A stretch of 64,000 nucleotides of DNA from Plasmodium relictum (lineage: Eukaryota; Apicomplexa; Aconoidasida; Haemosporida; Plasmodiidae), in assembly GCF_900005765.1 (NCBI RefSeq), contig NC_041687.1:558001-622000 (forward strand). Reading direction: 5' to 3'. Each line of letters starts with the position of its first letter. Position 1 is the stretch's first letter. The notes beneath the pieces were generated by a model. The model saw only the letters and a list, made by a program, of their open reading frames with translations. It was not told the origin of the DNA and did not search any database. A program made the translations under genes and the position numbers. This document shows, piece by piece, positions 59,327 through 64,000 of the stretch.

Positions 59327-60793
59327 TTATGATTTTGGTACTTTATTAAATTGATAAAAATATTTTTGTAGTTTTTCATCTTCTTCTTGTCTTACATGAA
59401 ATAAATTTGATAATTTAGGTATGCTGAATTTATCATGTAGTAAATTTTGTGGATTCATAGGCTTGCATAAATTGTTTAAGCATAAAAATAATGGCAAAGA
59501 ATTATAATTTTTTATTGGTGGTAATAAATGAGTGTTCTTGTAAATTTCATAAACATGATAATTTGCCAAAGAAATACTTTTTAACTTAAAGAAATTTTCA
59601 AAATAAAAACTCATTTTATCAATAAAATTATTTGAATTAATGAAATTCCTATTTTTATTTACCCCATTTTTCTTTTCTTTTTTTAGTGTTTTATTCATAT
59701 ATTCAAGGGAATCTATCAATGCATATTCATTTTCTATTAAAAGTGAAAGAAAGTTGTTTATTTCTTTTTGTATTTTTCTTTTTGGTTCTTCATAGATAAA
59801 ATTATTTTTCTTCATCAACTCATAATCTTTTTTAATAAACGGAAACTGAGTCAAAGAATTCAAAGGAAACTCATAAAAATGTAAAAATGACTTACCAAAT
59901 TTTGAATTATTTAATAGAATTACATTATTCGAATCAATATTTTTTAGAAGTACATTTTGCTTATGAGATACTCTTTTAAAACTTTCTTCATTTATGTAAG
60001 TTAAGAAATAAAAAAATAAATTAAAGGATCTAAATAAAAACATGTTAATTAAATTGTTTACTTCTATATTAGAATTTATTTTTTTGCACATATATTCATC
60101 GTAAAGACAATTTTTAGAAGATTCCCTATTACTTTTTTTTTTTTTTAAAATATTGTATAATGTATTAAAAAAAATAGAATAATGATTAATTTCATTCCTC
60201 CTTATACTTTCTAATATGTTTATATGCAATTTCTTTTTTATATCTTCATCAATACATAATAATCTTCTCAGTGAAACAACGGAAGGTTTATACTTCTGTA
60301 AAAAATAGGAATAACGTATTAATTTTTCCTTTTTGTTTAAAATGTTCTGTATATAAACATAACTAACATTATGTTTTTTTATGATAATGCCTATTTCATC
60401 ATAATCATTATTACATTGGAAATATCTATTTATTTTTAATAATATTTTTTTAAAAAAGTTTATATAGTCCAAATCATGCTTAATAAAAATCAAATCACCT
60501 GTACTTAAACTTAAATCAATTTCGTAATCTGTAGTATATCCCCATGCTTTTCCATAAAAATAATTTAGTGCTTCATTTTCATTTTCATCACTTACATGAA
60601 AAGAATTTTCTTTGAAGTTCTCACTATTTACTTTATTTTTTATAATATTTTTATCAAAATTTTTTAAAAACAAATTTTTATTTAATCTTTCATTTTCTCG
60701 AAAATTTTTTATTCTATTAATTTCATTAAATAAAAAAATACAAAAAGGAGATCCACATATAACAAATTTAAAGAAAAACGATCTATTTGGCAT
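59327..60793 (-). CDS. Conserved Plasmodium-type protein; possible permuted papain-fold (NlpC/P60-YiiX-like) domain, 488 aa
   Basis: The protein is single-exon, with a short hydrophobic N-terminus (FFFKFVICGSPFCIFLF) that could be an anchor or signal. From about residue 93 the text LSTGDLIFIKHDL, then YDEIGIIIKKHNVSYVYIQN, then YSYFLQKYKPSVVSLRRLLC resembles the permuted NlpC/P60 (YiiX, LRAT-like) layout G-D-L-I-x-F...H-V-G-I...V-x-x-A...V-x-x-R-R-L. The His of HVGI is replaced (DEIGI) and no later C-S-E signature is visible, so if the fold is right it may be catalytically dead. The C-terminal half has no recognised features. It converges tail-to-tail with the WD40 gene, 241 bases away. Confidence 0.5.
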   Translation of the reverse strand: MPNRSFFFKFVICGSPFCIFLFNEINRIKNFRENERLNKNLFLKNFDKNIIKNKVNSENFKENSFHVSDENENEALNYFYGKAWGYTTDYEIDLSLSTGDLIFIKHDLDYINFFKKILLKINRYFQCNNDYDEIGIIIKKHNVSYVYIQNILNKKEKLIRYSYFLQKYKPSVVSLRRLLCIDEDIKKKLHINILESIRRNEINHYSIFFNTLYNILKKKKSNRESSKNCLYDEYMCKKINSNIEVNNLINMFLFRSFNLFFYFLTYINEESFKRVSHKQNVLLKNIDSNNVILLNNSKFGKSFLHFYEFPLNSLTQFPFIKKDYELMKKNNFIYEEPKRKIQKEINNFLSLLIENEYALIDSLEYMNKTLKKEKKNGVNKNRNFINSNNFIDKMSFYFENFFKLKSISLANYHVYEIYKNTHLLPPIKNYNSLPLFLCLNNLCKPMNPQNLLHDKFSIPKLSNLFHVRQEEDEKLQKYFYQFNKVPKS

Positions 60794-61423
60794 ATTTCTT
60801 TAAAATAATAAAAATAAATTTCACTTTTCTTTTACAAGAATCATACTTTTTCAAAAAAAAAAAAAAAATTGACTTCTAGAATTTTTTTTTTCAAAAAAAT
60901 TTTACAAAAAAAATTTTCAAAAATCCATTTTTTTATAAATTCCAATCATAGTGCTTAAAAGAAAATACATTTTTATTAGAATAAATTTTTACTTCTTTTT
61001 AGGAAAAATCGTAAATAAAACTTTTATTATTTATATTTTTTATTGTATGGTAATTAATCATAACTTTACAATAATTTTTTATTCATTATATATCACATCT
61101 TAATAACAGTTATGGGATAAAAAAAAATCACTACGCAACACTTTTCTTTATAAATAATTATAACAACTTTAATAAAATATAAAATGAATAAAAAGAAAAA
61201 TGAAAAAAAAAAAAATGAAGAAATTAAAATTTTTCACTATTGTCCAAAAATGAAAATGTGAATAAAAATATAAAATTAAATAAAATAAATATTATCAAAA
61301 TTTAAACTCTTTTGATAATAAAAAAATAAAAAAAGCTCGTGCTATAACTCATTAACTAGGTTAAGATGACTAACCCCTCCCATCAAAAGCTCGTTTAAAT
61401 AAGCTTATGAGTTGTCTCTTCAA
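60794..61423. other. Intergenic region between two minus-strand genes, including EXP1 3' flank
   Basis: About 630 bases. The part nearest EXP1 (61334-61423) is conspicuously richer in G and C and can fold (separate entry). The rest is homopolymer-rich A/T. Confidence 0.55.
61334..61423. other. GC-richer, foldable patch in EXP1 3' flank
   Basis: The patch can form an outer stem 61344-61352 / 61407-61415 (9 pairs, one G-U if read as plus-strand RNA). It encloses two hairpins: 61359-61363 / 61371-61375 with a 7-base loop, and 61387-61391 / 61402-61406 with a 10-base loop. It directly follows the EXP1 stop codon at 61424-61426. It may be a 3' UTR element, an independent RNA or a decayed coding remnant. 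Confidence 0.35.
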
Positions 61424-62094
61424 CTATTGATTACTTCCACCACTGTTATTACCACCATCATCGTTATTACCACCATCATTGTTATTACCACCATCATTGT
61501 TATTACCACCATCACTATTATTACCACCATCTTCATTCTATTAAATTTTAAATAAAAAAAAAATATATAATGAAACAATAAAATAATAAAAAAAATAAAA
61601 AATACTATAACAATTTATTTTTAATCATACATTTTTAGAGCGTCCAATTTTGAATGGGTGTCTATTGTGGGAAGTGTTATATAATACTAATCCAACACCA
61701 CTAGCAACAGCTGCTGCTAATATAGCTAAAGTTGAAGCAAGAGCTCCTGTAATCACTTTGTATTTGGATCTGCTTTTTGAAACTTTAACAAGTTCTTCAT
61801 CTTTTTTAATCATATCAGATAGAATTTCTGATACATCAATATCAAGTTTTTGTTCTTTTGTAAAAAAAAAAATGAAAAAAAAAAAAAAATTATGTATTAT
61901 ACGAAGTATATTTTTGTAATTTAATAAATGAACAACTTCAATTTTTCTATATCTAAAATATTTTTCAACTTACTTTTACTAGACTTTTTTTTAGGGATAG
62001 TTTTATTATTTTCTACACTTGTAACTTTTCCTTCTATGGATTTATTGAAAAGGATAAAAAAGAAAGTAAGAAAAATAATTGATGAGAGATTCAT
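61424..62094 (-). CDS. EXP1: EXP1, exported protein 1 (vacuole-membrane protein)
   Basis: Three exons: 61974-62094, 61631-61854 and 61424-61537, encoding 152 residues (P. falciparum has 162). The start ATG is at 62094; an upstream in-frame TTG is ignored. A signal peptide (about 1-22, SSIIFLTFFFILFNKSIEG) precedes a Lys/Ser-rich stretch. Next come LDIDVSEILSDMIKKDEEL, a transmembrane span LASTLAILAAAVASGVGLVL, and the hallmark YNTSHNRHPFKIG, almost identical to the malaria EXP1 core. The C-terminal tail is six copies of a DGGNN-x repeat, unlike the P. falciparum tail. EXP1 sits in the parasitophorous vacuole membrane, is needed for EXP2 nutrient-pore function, and has reported glutathione-transferase activity. 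The position equivalent to Arg70 is Ser. Confidence 0.93.
61441..61537 (-). repeat. 18-bp tandem repeat encoding DGGNN-[NSD] in EXP1
   Basis: Codons GAT GGT GGT AAT AAC/AAT plus a variable Asn/Ser/Asp codon are repeated about six times across the last exon. The unusual Gly content makes it the locally GC-richest coding repeat in the window. Confidence 0.9.
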
Positions 62095-63952
62095 TTTTAT
62101 CAAAAGTATGAAAAAGTAATTATTTAAAAGTTATATATATTTTTAATTTTAAAATACTACTATTATATATTGATAAATTTTTCTTAATTTTTCAAACTTT
62201 GTATTTTTTAATTTATTTAAAAAATTTAATTAAAATTTAAATATAAATTTTTTTTCAATTTACTATATTCATAAAACTTGAAAACTCAAAATTTCAAATA
62301 AACTTTATCTAGTAAAATTTATTTATATCTATCTTTTTTTTTTTTTCTTCTTTCTCTGATTATTTGTTCTTTTAAGTATATTTACTATATATAGTAGAGT
62401 ACTTACCTTTTTTTTTTTTTTAATTTAAATTAATTTAGAAAAAAAAAAAATGCAATAAAAAAAAAATTCTCTTCTTTTTTATTTTAAATAAAAAATATAC
62501 TTATGCTATAAAAAGATAATTGATGCATTTTTTTCAACATAATTTTGATCCGATACTATTTTTTTATAACATTCTAGATAATTTAGATGCATGCAAAAAA
62601 TACTTGAAGCTAGTAAATATTTCAATTCTTTATTCTATTATAAAACACATATAAATACTTTATAGAAAAAATAATCACTTAAAAAATTATTCATAAAATA
62701 ATATATAGAAATTAAATTATTGAACAATTATGTCATTTCTTTATGCCATAAAATAAAAAAAATAAATACTTTAATTTTTTTAAGGGACTTTTTTAAAAAT
62801 AAAAACAATATATTTAGATATAAAAAAGCAAAATACATTATTTTTCTCTATTAGCATGCATATAAAAAACATTCCCGATATAATATATATAATATAATAT
62901 ACTTTATATAATATAATACGGTTATTTTTATAAGTTTTTAGTACTTTGTAGAAAATTTTATGAAATGTTCAATGGAACTTAATTTATGATGATTACTTCT
63001 AGAGGTTTTAAATAACTCAGAAAGGTATGTAAAAAAGCATACCTTTATTATTTTTAAAAATTAAAAATTATAAATAAAAATAGTGAAATATGAAAAAAAA
63101 AATACTTTTAAATTAATAATAGAATAACGAAAAAAAAAAGTATTAATAATATTATTTTTAAATAGGGGAAAATATAAATGTGAAAGTAAAAATATGTATG
63201 TATTTATTAAAAAAAATAATACCATTTTTAAATAAGGAAAAATACAAAGGTAAAAATTATATATATATTAAAAAAAAAATAATGAAAAATTAAAAACATT
63301 TATTAATAGTTTTAAAAGTCATAATTATGTATTAATAACTTTTCTAACAAAATCTATTTAAAAAAAAAAGAAAAAACGAAAAAAAGAAATTCATATTTTA
63401 AAAAAATGTAGTTCATAATAAAAATAATTTACTTACACAATTTTTTAAAGATGTAATTTAGTGTAAAAGATAAGAAAAATTAGTTATGGAATATCTTTAA
63501 AATGTTATTTCAAAAAAAAAAAGAAAACATTAAGCAGGAAAATATTTTTATAAAGATGTAAGTTTAAAAAAAAAAAAAAATAATTTATTTTTAAAGTAAT
63601 TTGTAACATAGCATAAAAATATATAAAAAAAATATTCTTTTTTTTTTAACAAATTACATATGTAAAAATAATAGAAGTGCTATTTTGTTGACTATTATTT
63701 TTAAATGAATAAAAATTAATTTAAATTTTAAATTTTTATTTTTATTCATTTTATTTCATTTCCTTTTTTTCTTTATATGGAAATTAAATAGTGTAAAAAG
63801 TGTTTGGTTTATTTAAACTTGTATTATTTTAACTTTTAATGCTGCTATTGAATTAAGTCAGTTCATTTTCGTTATTAGGTGTTTTTTATTGTAAGTTAAA
63901 TAATAAGGTTTAATAAGGTAAAATAAAAGGATAAATAAAAAAAAGTGAAAAC
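62095..63952. other. Divergent intergenic region upstream of EXP1
   Basis: About 1.9 kb between EXP1 (-) and the next plus-strand gene. It contains two GCATGC-core motifs (separate entry) and otherwise A/T-rich sequence with A/T homopolymers. EXP1 is expected to be strongly transcribed from here. Confidence 0.6.
62588..62860. promoter_or_regulatory. Two TGCATGCA-type ApiAP2 candidate sites upstream of EXP1
   Basis: A perfect TGCATGCA is at 62588-62595, and AGCATGCA (TGCATGCT on the other strand) at 62853-62860. They lie about 0.5 and 0.76 kb upstream of the EXP1 ATG. In this composition a GCATGC core is rare by chance. A role in EXP1 transcription is inferred. Confidence 0.4.
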
Positions 63953-64000
63953 ATGAAAAATCTTTTAGAAAATTTATTTGAGCTCCTCGAATTTGATGAG
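63953..64000 (+). CDS. Start of a gene leaving the window (16 codons seen)
   Basis: An ATG at 63953 follows a long A/T-rich 5' flank and opens MKNLLENLFELLEFDE to the window edge, a folded-looking, Leu/Glu-rich start. From memory of P. falciparum chromosome 11, GCN20 (an ABCF protein) is next to EXP1, so it is a candidate. The 16 residues alone do not prove it. Confidence 0.4.
   Translation, partial: MKNLLENLFELLEFDE

Noticed and set aside
61359-61375. 5-bp stem with 7-base loop containing CAT on the minus strand, resembling a Met anticodon arm
   Set aside because: No matching D arm, T arm or acceptor stem could be built around it, so it is not a tRNA.
1-64000. CRISPR arrays, IS elements, prokaryotic operons, retroelements
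   Set aside because: No spaced direct repeats, transposase or reverse-transcriptase motifs were seen; all tandem repeats are coding low complexity or microsatellites.

Overview
The window looks like a piece of a Plasmodium nuclear chromosome. It is extremely A+T rich even inside genes. Proteins are full of Asn/Lys tracts, and introns are short, with GTA-type donors and poly-T/TAG acceptors. Intergenic DNA is mostly homopolymer and TA microsatellite. The recognisable genes are Plasmodium ones: FtsH1, phosphoglycerate mutase, an MRS2/CorA transporter, a TKL kinase and EXP1. The order FtsH1 - SR-type splicing factor - PGM1 - Mg transporter - TKL2 - EXP1 agrees, from memory, with a core segment of P. 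falciparum chromosome 11. The EXP1 sequence is clearly not that of P. falciparum. An avian-malaria lineage is my guess, not proven.

Layout. 1-1398 (-): N-terminal half of FtsH1, cut by the window edge. 5290-6192 (+): small protein with an NF-YA-type motif. 7387-8157 (-): SRSF1-like double-RRM protein. 8969-13549 (+): Sec16. 14764-18395 (+): six-exon W2-domain protein with large repeats and an apparent frameshift near its start. 18897-19873 (+): PGM1, three exons. 21359-21979 (+): two-membrane-span micro-protein. 22836-24334 (+): MRS2/CorA transporter. 25237-26513 (-): ABHD17-like hydrolase. 27062-29310 (+): CCA-adding/poly(A) polymerase family enzyme. 29431-34402 (-): six-exon DDRGK1/UFBP1-like protein with a huge repeat insertion. 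35440-38715 (-): repetitive coiled-coil protein. 40523-41090 (+): two overlapping small ORFs (DUF4536/DMAC1-like and HSBP1-like). 42101-43535 (+): DHHC palmitoyltransferase. 43687-48412 (-): coiled-coil protein that starts with a Sec16-type C-terminal motif. 49071-49921 (-): unknown 154-aa protein. 50364-54499 (-): TKL kinase. 57119-59085 (+): WD40 protein. 59327-60793 (-): possible permuted papain-fold protein. 61424-62094 (-): EXP1, three exons. 63953-64000 (+): start of a gene that leaves the window.

Functional themes. Several genes concern the early secretory pathway and ER: Sec16, the coiled-coil protein with a Sec16-like motif, UFBP1-like, the DHHC enzyme, and EXP1, which is a secreted vacuole-membrane protein. 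Others concern RNA and translation: the SR factor, the W2 protein and the CCA enzyme. There is no sign of prokaryotic operons, CRISPR arrays, tRNA or rRNA genes, or transposons.

The most interesting observations are these: a UFMylation-type DDRGK domain interrupted by over 1000 residues of repeats; the shared Sec16 motif in two genes; an NF-YA contact helix without its DNA-binding half; the overlapping two-ORF unit at 40.5 kb; substitution of the EXP1 residue corresponding to P. falciparum Arg70; and a GC-richer patch next to EXP1 that can fold into a three-way junction. Exon joins were worked out by hand from splice sites, phase and homology; none was tested against transcripts.
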